A DNA stretch of 64,000 bases from Paenibacillus lautus NBRC 15380 (GTDB lineage: Bacteria; Bacillota; Bacilli; Paenibacillales; Paenibacillaceae): assembly GCF_004000945.1 (NCBI RefSeq), contig NZ_BIMF01000014.1, positions 62,001 to 126,000 on the forward strand, in the 5' to 3' direction. This document shows positions 18,101 through 26,528 of the stretch, one piece after another. Below the pieces are notes generated by a model, which saw only the letters and a program-made list of their open reading frames with translations, made no database searches and had not been told where the DNA came from. The position numbers and the translations under genes are program-made. Positions within the stretch are counted from its first letter, which is position 1. The number at the start of each line of letters is the position of its first letter.

Positions 18101-18982
18101 ATCGACTTTCACTTTGCTGAATGGCGACTCGTTCCTCCATTTGACGCTTAATGTATTGTAATGATCGATATCCTGGATGATCACCGGAGATTGCAATACG
18201 GGAGCGGCACCCGCCGGTGTCAACCGGAGCTCACCTCCGGCTGCGTCTACCTCTGCACCCTGGGCGGTAAACCCTTCCGTTTCCCCGTCCACGTTAAAAT
18301 CCATGCCGATGGCGTTCGATCCGCTGAGATAATCGATCTGGTAATTGCCGCCCCAGAATTCGTATCCCGGATCGCCCGGTTTCAGTCCACCGTGATCGAA
18401 GTTGAGCATGAACGCGAACTCAATCTTGGTGACGTGGTCCCGCTGGGCCCAGTCCTTGACGGACACCGCAACTTTGCTCCAGCTGTTCGGATTGATTTGG
18501 GCGATGCTCTCATAGGAATCTTCGCCGCTGAACAGGGTAACCTTGATCAGATAGTCCTCCGTCTGCCACCCGTAACAGTTGGCCGCAAACGTAAGATAGT
18601 TCACGCCCGACAAGTCGAGCGGCTGATCAAAAGCCCTGGATACCGTTCTCCATTCATAGGCTTTGACTTCATCCGACCATACCTCGAGCACATGGCTTCC
18701 CTCATATGGAGAGTTCGGGCCGTTGGCATAACGGTCGGCGTAGGTGACTTTCTCCGCCCCGGCTCCGCTGGTCCATTTACCCGGCTGGTTTACCGCATCG
18801 GGCTCGTTAAAATCGTCAATGACGATCGAAGGCGTGTAACCCGTCACGTTCAGGACATGGGGGGATGCCTTTAAATCCGGATCATACGTGCCCGCAAACA
18901 CGATCCCGGCGGGATACGCTTGCAGGGTGAGGGCCAGCAGGACGGAATACACCAGCAGCGTCTTAAGCCTCTTCAACTTCAT
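15134..18982 (-). CDS. Secreted DUF5722 protein, putative glycoside hydrolase with carbohydrate-binding domains
   Basis: The 1282-residue protein begins at the ATG after GAGGAGG; the frame upstream of it overlaps the preceding gene and is not coding. A signal peptide (about 1-30) is followed by jelly-roll, CBM-like domains (about 55-220 and 230-365; IVIDDFNEP, WSKVAVSVKDW). The DUF5722 barrel spans about 480-900. Glu640 (VGNEVD) and Glu785 (ILSEQGF) sit where clan-A-type hydrolases carry acid/base and nucleophile, which is inference. A third CBM-like domain (about 935-1085) and a C-terminal Ig-like region with TAPMATVTADP complete it. It is the only clearly exported enzyme of the operon, so it may make the first cut in a rhamnose-containing polymer outside the cell. 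Substrate unknown. Confidence 0.8.
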   Translation of the reverse strand: MKLKRLKTLLVYSVLLALTLQAYPAGIVFAGTYDPDLKASPHVLNVTGYTPSIVIDDFNEPDAVNQPGKWTSGAGAEKVTYADRYANGPNSPYEGSHVLEVWSDEVKAYEWRTVSRAFDQPLDLSGVNYLTFAANCYGWQTEDYLIKVTLFSGEDSYESIAQINPNSWSKVAVSVKDWAQRDHVTKIEFAFMLNFDHGGLKPGDPGYEFWGGNYQIDYLSGSNAIGMDFNVDGETEGFTAQGAEVDAAGGELRLTPAGAAPVLQSPVIIQDIDHYNTLSVKWRNESPFSKVKVDWITEESPDWDETKSEVFDIEANNSQSVEQEFNLSLHPEWSGSLKQFRLTFLNDGGASTGEVGIDQIRFKQLAPIEVFPGELTRYEIAPSRDRIVIEGALKPGEAELYEGGELQLFELQPYESERDLANREPVAEQGIQDQFMFELDLAGEEGRTRLQSKFAVAARLPDGSLELVDRAKYVSNPEALAPNTYPFPVAKSKKGLQVQMVGDAEDLGISHAALNVDYNNALYMNGAVNPANTFEYSYEGETFYFKKDWIEERDNSIKSLSDNGVTVSLILLMYKGGMDDTTPNRYLLHPDATEGIVYAFNTTDELGTKYYKAITAFLAERYSREDEKYGRAVNYIVGNEVDAGETWYNMGNDKTVREFVQDYARTVRITNTVVKSFYSNARVYISLTHNWDQQLPSTQIGSFDGRSIIDTLQAEIAAAGDIPWHIAYHPYPENLFDPRAWVAPQSLEQFDTPKITFKNLHVLVDYMKQPKFMYGNEARRIILSEQGFHSGDNSPEGQQLQAAAYAYAYYITDFLDGIDSFILHRHVDHAEEYGLNLGLWTHDPDTSRGASIPAEHKLVYDVFKYIDTERSLEVTEFAKPIIGIADWQDIAPSFDAGKLARREIPDKAPAAVLPPEQLEGAEMLFDFENGDEGWTHAEYVSGVETDASVTWTGSQTLKATVMTREQLGDSKGIAKRFDEPLNVEGKPYLFFGINPSNGPAAVSYTVRVKVYSDQHVLEAEGNVPPKQWSNLAVNLGDWAYRDRITKIKIGLVPASRVHWQGGYFHVDGIGLADSTEAAELTAALTPEQPDGNDGWYRSPVTVKLGAANGMPDGYDIQFRVNDGEWQTYGSEMIMNTDGIHGLGYRTMSPAGEPGSIKSLTLKIDQTAPMATVTADPVTLWPPNQRLVQVTASVDASDSGSDIGSVVLTSITSNEELQAEDIQGAELGTMDTTFSLRAARSGADSGRIYTITYTVTDQAGNETTAVTQVNVPHDQSNPLNDGF

Positions 18983-19089
18983 CAAGCTTTTCCTCCTCAA
19001 AATGGATTCTGATGATACGTTTGCCGCAGTTTGACACCATTCACCCCCTTTCCAAACCGAATATTCGCTCAGCACCAAGCCGGTATGAC

Positions 19090-21513
19090 TTAATCTCTGA
19101 TTTTCAGCACAAGCTCTGTCCCGTCGATCGCTTTCACGGTAATTCCCTTCGGAATCGTCAGCTCGTATTTCAGGTTTCCTCCTCCCTTCTCTCCCTCTTC
19201 CCTCTTCCAGCTTGCTTCCATCATCCCAAAGCGCGTCGGCACAGCGCCTTCCGCCCAATTAAGATCACCGGCATGCGGGGCAAGATACACCTCCTGATCG
19301 CCGAGTCTGCTTAAATCAAGGCCCAACACATATTGCGTCAAAATATAACTCGGCGATGCGCCCCAGCCGTGACTAAAGCTCACGGGAATATGATCAACCA
19401 AATAAGTTGGCGTATTGCCTTGATAAGCACTCGGCACGGTACAGGCCGGCGTTGAAGGATCAAACGTCTCCCACCAGGTCGTCGCTCCCCGGTCCAGCAT
19501 GCCGCCCCAATAGCTTCTAATGATCTCCAAAGCGCGGTCTACGCGCCCCCTGCTCATCAGCGTCTCCAGAACCACATGATAGAAAAAAGCACCTTTTAAC
19601 GGCGGCAGCTTTCCGCCGTCGTACCATTCGTCCAGGAAGCGGTCCTCTTCCGGCGGGTCCATCAAGCCGGACCACATCGCCGCAAAGTTGGTCTGGGCCG
19701 TGATTTGCTTCGACAATCCGTCCGGTCCGATACAATCCGCAAACATAATCTCGCCAGGGAGCCGCATCTGCTCCCTTATGGAAGCACGAACCCGGATCGC
19801 TTTGTCTCTCCATTGCCCGGCAAGCTCTCCGTGTCCAGTCTCTTCCGCCAGCTCCGCCGCCAACCCGAGCGCCTTGTAATAGAAGCAGGAGACGGCCGTC
19901 ACCCGGTCGCGCCGGTCGATGTAATCGGCCCAGTCAATAAAGCACCACCAGCCATGTCGGTCGGCGCCGGCGAACAGGCCATCCCGATCCTCCTGCAGCG
20001 CGAACCACGCCATCAACCGTGTAATGGCCGGCCAGATTTCTTCCAGGAAACCGCGGTCCTTCGTATACAGCCAGTGGGAATGCACGCCGAACAACCAATG
20101 CGCGCAGAAATCGGGCAGCAGGAACGAGTTTCGCTCCGGCCCCGTACCGGGAATGGAGCCATCGTCATTCTGGATCCGTGCCCCTTGTAAGAGACATTTG
20201 CGCAGCAGCCGATCGTCCCCGAACGCGTGGTAGATGACTTTGCCCATGACCACGGCATCGGCTACCCACAGCGCCTTCTCGCGCAGTGGACAATCCTCCA
20301 GATGGTCCTGGCTGTTCACCAGCGTCGTATACGCCCCGACCTCCCAAATCCGGTTCAGACGCTCATCGCTGCAGCGAAAAAAGCCGGAGTCGTCAAACGG
20401 ATAGTGGACGGATTCGACGCCGAAACGAGATACCGTCACCGCCGCGGGCGTCGCTTGGGCCGTTACCTGAAGGAAACGGAAGGCCCGGCGGCCAAAAGGC
20501 TTCAGCCGATTTCGCCCCTTGCGCAGGATGAAGGTGTCGTACAATTGCAGCTCCAGCGATTCTCCGTAAGACAGCTGGATCACGCCGCCCTCGGGTGCGT
20601 CCAGCTCAAGCTCGGGATACCCCACGATTTCGCTAGCAAAGTCATACACAACGCCCGGCAGCGAGCCCGGCATGCTGGCGTCGAGCGTCCAGCCTGTTGT
20701 ACCTGTCGCTAACCTGCCTTGATCTCTTTCTGTTTTCGCTGAGTCCTCTTGCAAGCCAATCGCTTCATGACTCGGAGGGGCGTGCTCCGGCGTACTAAAC
20801 GCTTCCGTGCTGCCCCCACGATTCCGAAGCATGCCGGACTCCCCCATGCTGACTCCGAAATTGGCGTCGGTTCTCACGATCGCTGCCGGACTGACCCATT
20901 CCCTGTGCAGCGGAGGAATCTCCCGCGGAAGCAGTCGCGGCCATGGCGAATCCGGATCTAACGCTTTGGCGATAACCACCGCCTCGCTCCAGGAGGAATC
21001 GTCGTAGGCGGATTCCTCCCATCCGTCCTCCTGCTCCGCGAGATAGATTTCGCGGAATCCGTTCCACTGATGCTGGCGCGACACCTGGGCCATCCATCTT
21101 GGCGATCGCCGAACCTTCCATTCCGCATCCGTGGCAGCCACGCAGAGCACTCCGTTCCCGCGCTCGATCTCAAGCTCGGCAATCAATCCCCCCGGCCCTT
21201 GCATCTGGCCTGTCACGATATCGGTCGAACCGAAATTGTAGGCGACGATGGCCAGCACATTTCTACCTTTCGCCAGCAGCGGGGTCACATCGATCTCGTC
21301 GTAATATTTCCACTGCTGGTCGGCAGGTGAAGGGCCCCTCCCGACCACGGCGCCATTGACATAGAGCAAGTACTCCTGGTTGGCTGACACGTACAATCGG
21401 CCCGCCATCGGCGCTTCCTGCAAGTCAAAGCTCCTTCTCGCTTCCAGATAAACGTTGGCTGTTTTCGGGGGGAAATCTCCCCAAATCCAGCTCGCTTGCC
21501 AGTGCTCTTTCAT
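19090..21513 (-). CDS. GH78-like alpha-L-rhamnosidase
   Basis: This 807-residue protein opens with a galactose-binding-like beta domain (WQASWIWGDFPP, YLLYVNGAVVGRGP, NVLAIVAYNFGS). It continues into a GH78-type alpha/alpha barrel containing DCPLREKALWVAD, WWCFIDWADY, TWWETFDPS and SHGWGASPSYIL, all typical of bacterial rhamnosidase-like enzymes. It has no signal peptide, so it is cytosolic. The ATG at 21513 overlaps the upstream stop (TGATG) next to GGGAGGG, which indicates translational coupling; the 24 codons upstream in frame belong to the previous gene's sequence. The DCPxRE motif is intact and differs from the neighbour. Its precise linkage or sugar (L-rhamnose or a related 6-deoxyhexose) cannot be told. 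Confidence 0.85.
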   Translation of the reverse strand: MKEHWQASWIWGDFPPKTANVYLEARRSFDLQEAPMAGRLYVSANQEYLLYVNGAVVGRGPSPADQQWKYYDEIDVTPLLAKGRNVLAIVAYNFGSTDIVTGQMQGPGGLIAELEIERGNGVLCVAATDAEWKVRRSPRWMAQVSRQHQWNGFREIYLAEQEDGWEESAYDDSSWSEAVVIAKALDPDSPWPRLLPREIPPLHREWVSPAAIVRTDANFGVSMGESGMLRNRGGSTEAFSTPEHAPPSHEAIGLQEDSAKTERDQGRLATGTTGWTLDASMPGSLPGVVYDFASEIVGYPELELDAPEGGVIQLSYGESLELQLYDTFILRKGRNRLKPFGRRAFRFLQVTAQATPAAVTVSRFGVESVHYPFDDSGFFRCSDERLNRIWEVGAYTTLVNSQDHLEDCPLREKALWVADAVVMGKVIYHAFGDDRLLRKCLLQGARIQNDDGSIPGTGPERNSFLLPDFCAHWLFGVHSHWLYTKDRGFLEEIWPAITRLMAWFALQEDRDGLFAGADRHGWWCFIDWADYIDRRDRVTAVSCFYYKALGLAAELAEETGHGELAGQWRDKAIRVRASIREQMRLPGEIMFADCIGPDGLSKQITAQTNFAAMWSGLMDPPEEDRFLDEWYDGGKLPPLKGAFFYHVVLETLMSRGRVDRALEIIRSYWGGMLDRGATTWWETFDPSTPACTVPSAYQGNTPTYLVDHIPVSFSHGWGASPSYILTQYVLGLDLSRLGDQEVYLAPHAGDLNWAEGAVPTRFGMMEASWKREEGEKGGGNLKYELTIPKGITVKAIDGTELVLKIRD

Positions 21514-23657
21514 CAAACCCTCCCTGCCAGCTCGGCTTCCCCGATGCGAGCTGATTTGATCATGCGGCCATCCTCCAGCTTCCATTCCACCTTAATCAAA
21601 CCCCTGGGACTTGGAATCGCGCCCCGTGCGGCCGTGAGCCCCCCGATGGCATGAGGCTCGAAAGCGATACGGGCATAACCAGGCTCAAGCGCGCGAATCC
21701 CAAGGACATACCTGGCAATCCAGACCACCGGCGTGCTCGACCAGCTGTGGCACAGGCTCATCCGGTAGGAATCGTACGCGGTATACGTGGTCAGGGCATG
21801 GTGAATGTCGCTGCTCGGCGTCAGCCTGATTCCCTCCCAGAAAGTGGTTGCCCCCGCATCCAGCATCGTTCCCCAGACCGTAGCGATAACCTCCCACGCC
21901 CGTTCGTGCATGCCGTACTCGGAGTAACATTCCGCCAGCCAGTAGGCGGACAATGGCGTGAGCGGGTCCCTCAGCCGATAGTCGAGGAGAAATCTGCGTG
22001 CGCTGTCTTCTCCCACATACCCGCTCTTAATGCCGATGACCGAAGTGAGCAGCGCGTAGGACGGCCCGATGAACTGCTCCTCCTTAAGCTCCGCTTGCGG
22101 TTCATCCCAATGGAGCCCGAGCTCTGGCATGTAATCCGCCAGCTGTTTCATTTGGCTCTTCGTCATGCCGTAAATCGCGTTCAGGCACGCCCACGATTCA
22201 GACGCCCCCATGGGTGACCACTCGATAAACGAATGTGCCTCTCTGGCATCCGGCATGAAAATCCCGCTGCACGGATCCGCATTCGCCTTGACCCAAGCGA
22301 TATGACGCTGCAGATCGTCCCGGATTTCCCATACGAATTCGCGGTCTCCCGTCTCGAAGTAGTAATCCCATATGCTGCTGAGCCACCACAGCGTATAGGA
22401 GGGGAGATTGTTCATCCAATAGCCGTAAGGGGTCCGCCCCAGCTCCCGGAGCGACCGCTTCAATACCGAATAATCGTCCCAGAGCGAGTATTCGGTTTTG
22501 GCGGCCAGATAAATATCGTAAGCCCAATTCAAGCGGTCCCGCTTGATGCCGTCCCACAATCCGATTTGATGGCAGACCCGGCTGGTATGCACCGACACGT
22601 CATAGATTCGCTGCAGAAGATCGTGATCCGTCTGCAATTGTCCCGCCTGGTTCAGCGCAGCGCCGACTGCTTCCAATTGGAGCTCGATATGGAATGCCCC
22701 TCCATCGTCCCCGCTTACGTAAATTTGCACGTATCGCATGCCCTGGGGATTCGTAGCCGAAAGACTCCCCGGCGGAATCGCCAACCACTCGGTCATGCAT
22801 CCGTCATAATGCCGCAGCTCCTGCAAGGATTCAGCGCCATTCCACAGCAAACCGATCTCGGAATCGCCGTGGTTGGTCACCTGCAGCCGCACATTGAGCT
22901 CATGGGGCAGTTCCAGCAGCAGCTCCGGCATCCGGCTCAAATCCAGTTCCTTCTGCTGCGTTCTGCGTTCCTTCCATTCGCCCTGCTTCAGAAGATGATA
23001 AAAAATATGCCGTTCATTCCGGGACTCCACTTCGTCCAAGACGATTCGCCCTCCGGCCGTTCCATTCATCTGAATTACACCATCTATGCCGCTGACCGCT
23101 TCCACTCCGGCTGCGGAAATGACTCTTATGCCTTGAACAGGCTCGACCGCGATATCGCCGTATCCTCCGGCAATAAACCAAGGAGGCGCATGATCCAGGT
23201 CTCCAAAAGGCTCCTCGCCCCAAACGCATACCACCTCCGCCGGGCCGTCCCCGGCATCCCAGGTATCATCCGTTGCCAGCCATAAGCCTTCGCTTCCGCT
23301 CAAGTAGGCGATACATCCCACCGAGCGGTCAAACAGATGCATGTTGATGGGATGCATCGGCATCGGCTCCGTATTTCGGAGCTCGATTCGGAGCGTATAG
23401 GCTCCAGGCTCCAAACCACCGGGGAGCCCCTCTACCGGATAAAATGCGGACGTGTGCCTGGCATGCTCCGGGAAATGGCCGATCACGGCATCATTCAGCC
23501 TGATCTCGGCTTCTCCCGTACAGGCGATTCTCATCTCAAGCTGCTCAACCGCGGCATGCAGAACAAAGGATTTTTCCAGTACGACATGCCGCCTGCCCGC
23601 ACGTTCCCGATGCCAGATCCAGCTGGGTATCTTCTCCGCTTGTCTGTGTATATTCAT
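21513..23657 (-). CDS. Divergent GH78-like protein
   Basis: This 714-residue cytosolic protein has an N-terminal beta-sandwich (WIWHRERAGRRHVVLEKSF, about 12-200) and an alpha/alpha barrel with a rhamnosidase-like C-terminal region (ATTFWEG, SLCHSWSSTPVVWI, then a C-terminal beta domain from about 630). At the place of the usual DCPxRE it carries LWDGIKRDRLNW, an acidic variant seen in a subgroup of rhamnosidase-like proteins. It may therefore have another specificity, for example rhamnogalacturonan or uronic-acid-containing glycans. It follows the MalG-type permease by 27 bases and overlaps the next gene's ATG by one base. It is the least certain of the three GH78-type proteins in activity, but family membership looks sound. 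Confidence 0.78.
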   Translation of the reverse strand: MNIHRQAEKIPSWIWHRERAGRRHVVLEKSFVLHAAVEQLEMRIACTGEAEIRLNDAVIGHFPEHARHTSAFYPVEGLPGGLEPGAYTLRIELRNTEPMPMHPINMHLFDRSVGCIAYLSGSEGLWLATDDTWDAGDGPAEVVCVWGEEPFGDLDHAPPWFIAGGYGDIAVEPVQGIRVISAAGVEAVSGIDGVIQMNGTAGGRIVLDEVESRNERHIFYHLLKQGEWKERRTQQKELDLSRMPELLLELPHELNVRLQVTNHGDSEIGLLWNGAESLQELRHYDGCMTEWLAIPPGSLSATNPQGMRYVQIYVSGDDGGAFHIELQLEAVGAALNQAGQLQTDHDLLQRIYDVSVHTSRVCHQIGLWDGIKRDRLNWAYDIYLAAKTEYSLWDDYSVLKRSLRELGRTPYGYWMNNLPSYTLWWLSSIWDYYFETGDREFVWEIRDDLQRHIAWVKANADPCSGIFMPDAREAHSFIEWSPMGASESWACLNAIYGMTKSQMKQLADYMPELGLHWDEPQAELKEEQFIGPSYALLTSVIGIKSGYVGEDSARRFLLDYRLRDPLTPLSAYWLAECYSEYGMHERAWEVIATVWGTMLDAGATTFWEGIRLTPSSDIHHALTTYTAYDSYRMSLCHSWSSTPVVWIARYVLGIRALEPGYARIAFEPHAIGGLTAARGAIPSPRGLIKVEWKLEDGRMIKSARIGEAELAGRV

Positions 23658-23684
23658 CCATCTCTCTCCATTTAGTCCGTCGTT

Positions 23685-24515
23685 TTATATTTTTAAAGCC
23701 CCTTGCGTAACGCCCTGGATGTAATACTTCATCCCGAAGCTGAACAGCAGCACCAGCGGAATCGCCGATATGATGTAAGCCGCGAATTCCACGCCCATGT
23801 TGGAGATGCCGAACTGGTTCGTGAATTGCGTAAGCCCGACGCCAATCATCTGGATGCTGTTCGATTTAATGGTCAAGAGCGGCCAGATGTAATCGTTATA
23901 GATCCCGACGGACTGCATGATCATCAAGGTCATGAGAACGGGAACGGACAGAGGCAGCACCATTCTCGTGAACACCACGAACTCTCCCGCACCGTCGATT
24001 TTGGCCGCATCAAACAGCTCGTTGGAAATGCCCGCCATGAAGCTCCTGCACAGAAACGTGCCGAAAATTTGCCCGCCTGCGGCCGCGCTGATAATGATGA
24101 CCCACGGCGTATTTACCAGCCCCAGATTCGCATACAGCACGTAAGACGGGATCAACGTCATGACCCCCGGTATCATCATGATGGCCAGCATCAGCATGAA
24201 CAGCACTTCCTTGCCGAGAAAGTCTTTCTTGGCAAAGGTATAGCCGGCAACGGCGGACAGGGCCACGACCAGGGTGCCGCCCACCGCCGCATACAGCACC
24301 GTATTCAGGGTGTACCGCCAGATCGCAGCGAAGGCTTCCGCATAATTCGCCGTCTGCGCCGGGATCGGCATCGTCCAGATGCCTCCCAGAATCTGCGCGT
24401 TATTTTTGAAGGATGAAATCAGGGTGAAGGCGATGGGGGCGAGGGTCAACGCAACAAAAACGATAAGCAGCACATAAAGCGCCGACTGCTGAACGAGTCT
24501 TGCCTTTGCATTCAT
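23685..24515 (-). CDS. Carbohydrate ABC importer permease, MalG type
   Basis: This 276-residue permease has six membrane helices and the EAA-loop sequence ELFDAAKIDGAGEFVVFTRM (about 165-184), which docks to the ATPase. It belongs to the CUT1 family, which imports oligosaccharides. It is 12 bases after the MalF-type partner and precedes the hydrolases. No ATPase gene is present in this operon, so a shared MsmX-type ATPase encoded elsewhere is expected, as in B. subtilis CUT1 systems. The C-terminus ends YIQGVTQGALKI, usual for the family. Confidence 0.92.
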   Translation of the reverse strand: MNAKARLVQQSALYVLLIVFVALTLAPIAFTLISSFKNNAQILGGIWTMPIPAQTANYAEAFAAIWRYTLNTVLYAAVGGTLVVALSAVAGYTFAKKDFLGKEVLFMLMLAIMMIPGVMTLIPSYVLYANLGLVNTPWVIIISAAAGGQIFGTFLCRSFMAGISNELFDAAKIDGAGEFVVFTRMVLPLSVPVLMTLMIMQSVGIYNDYIWPLLTIKSNSIQMIGVGLTQFTNQFGISNMGVEFAAYIISAIPLVLLFSFGMKYYIQGVTQGALKI

Positions 24516-24527
24516 GCCGTTCCCCTC

Positions 24528-26465
24528 CTAATCCGTATTGGTTTTGATGAATTTCATATTGATGACCGTTATCACCATAATGATGGCGAACATGCTGACG
24601 CCAAGCGCCGACGCATATCCAAGGTCATTGAATTTCGTTGCGGCAAAATACATCTGCAGCGCCGGCACATAGGTCGAATCGGCAGGCCCCCCGCCGGTCA
24701 CGATCAGGATGGAGCCGAAGTCCTGAATGATGCCGATCAGCGCGAGCACGATCAGCAGCTTGAATTGTCCCGCCAGCAGCGGCAGGTGAATCGCCCGGAT
24801 AATGCGGAAGGATTTGGCGCCGTCGATTCTCGCCGCTTCGATCACTTCTTCCGGAATGGCGATCAGGCCTGAATACATTACCAGCAGCTGCAGGATGCCG
24901 ACAAACGGGAAGCCCATCATAATGATGGCCCACAGCGCCGTATTCGGGTCTCCCAGCCAAGGATGGCTTAGCGAACCGAGTCCGATCATGCGCAGCAGCT
25001 GGTTCACAAGGCCGATGTTCGGATCGTACATGTCCTGCCAGACCAGCAGCATGCCGACGGATGGAATGACCATCGAGATCACGAAAAACGTTCGGAATAC
25101 ATACTGCGATCTTTTGCTTCTCAGATGATAGATCAGCTCCGCCACGATCAGCGGCGGAATAAGAGCCTTGAACAATCCGGTGACGATGAGGATGAGCAGA
25201 TTGCCTACGCCTTTGGTAACGTACGGATCATTCGCCATGCGCCTGAAATTGTCCAGCCCGATAAACTCGCTTCTTGCCCCGGGATTCCAGTCGTACAAGG
25301 AATGAATCAAGCCGGAGAACGCCGGGATATACAGGAATATGATAATGAGCGTAAAGCTGGGGAGCAGCATGGTGTACGCCAGTTTGCTCTTCCACAGCCG
25401 GTGAAGAATGTACGGCTTCTTGCGCCACAGCCAAAAGAATAACAGTGCCGTCAGCAGAACGAATACGATCACGGCCGCTACCTGCACCACGGTTTTGACC
25501 ATCGCCGCCTGTTTGCCTTGTTCCAGCACGGCGCCGACTTCATATTGGAAGACCGCTCCTTTGTCCGAGCCTGCGAAGAGCCGTGTGCCGTCTTTGCTGA
25601 AACGGATTTGCTGACCGGCTCCGGTCTCCTTCGTGCTCCACAACAATTCGCCGTCTTGATTGGCCACGTAATAATTGCCCGAGTAATCCGCTACGGCGAT
25701 AAACTCCCCGTCATGGGTTGCATGCACGGAGGTCACTTTATCCTTGGTCAACAATTCGCCAAGCCCGCTGCCCTCTGCCGAATAGAGAACCGCTTTATTG
25801 CTGGACGTTCCGACCACCATCGTTCCGTTATCCGCAACGGAAGCATGAAGAATGTCGCCCTCCAGCGGCGTCTGGAATTGCAGCTCGCCGGCAGGATTGA
25901 ACAAATAGGCGTACTGGTTCGCGGCCCCGACCGCCAGCCATTGCCCATTCGGGGATACCGCCGCGCTCTTCACGGCGATCCCGATCGGAATTTCACGCAG
26001 CGTCTGACCTTGTTCGTCCAGCACATGCACCAAACTTTCGTTATGCAGCGTCACGATAGCCAGCTTGCCGTCGGGCGTTGCCGACAGATTCTTGATCATT
26101 TTCTTAAAATCCCGCTTCCACAACTCCTTGCCGTCAGCGCTCAGCATATAGAGATGCCGGTCATCGGAAGAGACGAGCATGCGGCCGTCATTCAGAAGGG
26201 CGACACCGGTCACGACGTTGTTTGCCATGAATTCGAATCGCTGGCTGCCGTCACGCTGAAGAAGAATGGCACTCGCATTCTGCGTGCCGACTGCCACCAG
26301 CTCGCCGTCTTCCGATATGGACAAAGCTTTAATCGTTAGACCCTGCTCCATCGTCCAGATCGGCTCAGAGGCATGGATCGGCTGGGCAAATAGAAATAGC
26401 AGCAGCGAAGCCAGCAGACAGGAATATATTGCTCTTATCACCTTCGTGTTCACACTCCCTTCCAT
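24528..26465 (-). CDS. MalF-type ABC permease fused to an N-terminal beta-propeller
   Basis: This 645-residue protein is twice the normal permease length. A signal or first membrane helix (about 10-32) precedes a WD40/PQQ-like beta-propeller (about 35-315) with repeating SPNGQWLAVGA, SEDGELVAVGT and SKDGTRLFAGS units. A membrane helix (about 323-346) joins it to a normal CUT1 permease (about 360-642; EAA loop EEVIEAARIDGAKSFRIIRA at 539-558). The propeller would lie on the outside face, next to the solute-binding lipoprotein. The reading frame is continuous, so this is one protein and not a run-on. The exact start is uncertain: ATG 26465 has a weak site, while a strong GGAAGGGAG lies inside codons 2-4, favouring a downstream GTG (codon 9). 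Confidence 0.9.
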   Translation of the reverse strand: MEGSVNTKVIRAIYSCLLASLLLFLFAQPIHASEPIWTMEQGLTIKALSISEDGELVAVGTQNASAILLQRDGSQRFEFMANNVVTGVALLNDGRMLVSSDDRHLYMLSADGKELWKRDFKKMIKNLSATPDGKLAIVTLHNESLVHVLDEQGQTLREIPIGIAVKSAAVSPNGQWLAVGAANQYAYLFNPAGELQFQTPLEGDILHASVADNGTMVVGTSSNKAVLYSAEGSGLGELLTKDKVTSVHATHDGEFIAVADYSGNYYVANQDGELLWSTKETGAGQQIRFSKDGTRLFAGSDKGAVFQYEVGAVLEQGKQAAMVKTVVQVAAVIVFVLLTALLFFWLWRKKPYILHRLWKSKLAYTMLLPSFTLIIIFLYIPAFSGLIHSLYDWNPGARSEFIGLDNFRRMANDPYVTKGVGNLLILIVTGLFKALIPPLIVAELIYHLRSKRSQYVFRTFFVISMVIPSVGMLLVWQDMYDPNIGLVNQLLRMIGLGSLSHPWLGDPNTALWAIIMMGFPFVGILQLLVMYSGLIAIPEEVIEAARIDGAKSFRIIRAIHLPLLAGQFKLLIVLALIGIIQDFGSILIVTGGGPADSTYVPALQMYFAATKFNDLGYASALGVSMFAIIMVITVINMKFIKTNTD

Positions 26466-26528
26466 GCCAAGTGAACCCGCAGGACTCCACCAATGAAGGC
26501 GAGGTCCTGCGCCTTTCAGCCTTTAATG

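Noticed and set aside
22233-23285. A 350-codon plus-strand open frame
   Set aside because: Antisense shadow of the GH78-like gene, low-complexity Arg/Pro-rich translation without family features.
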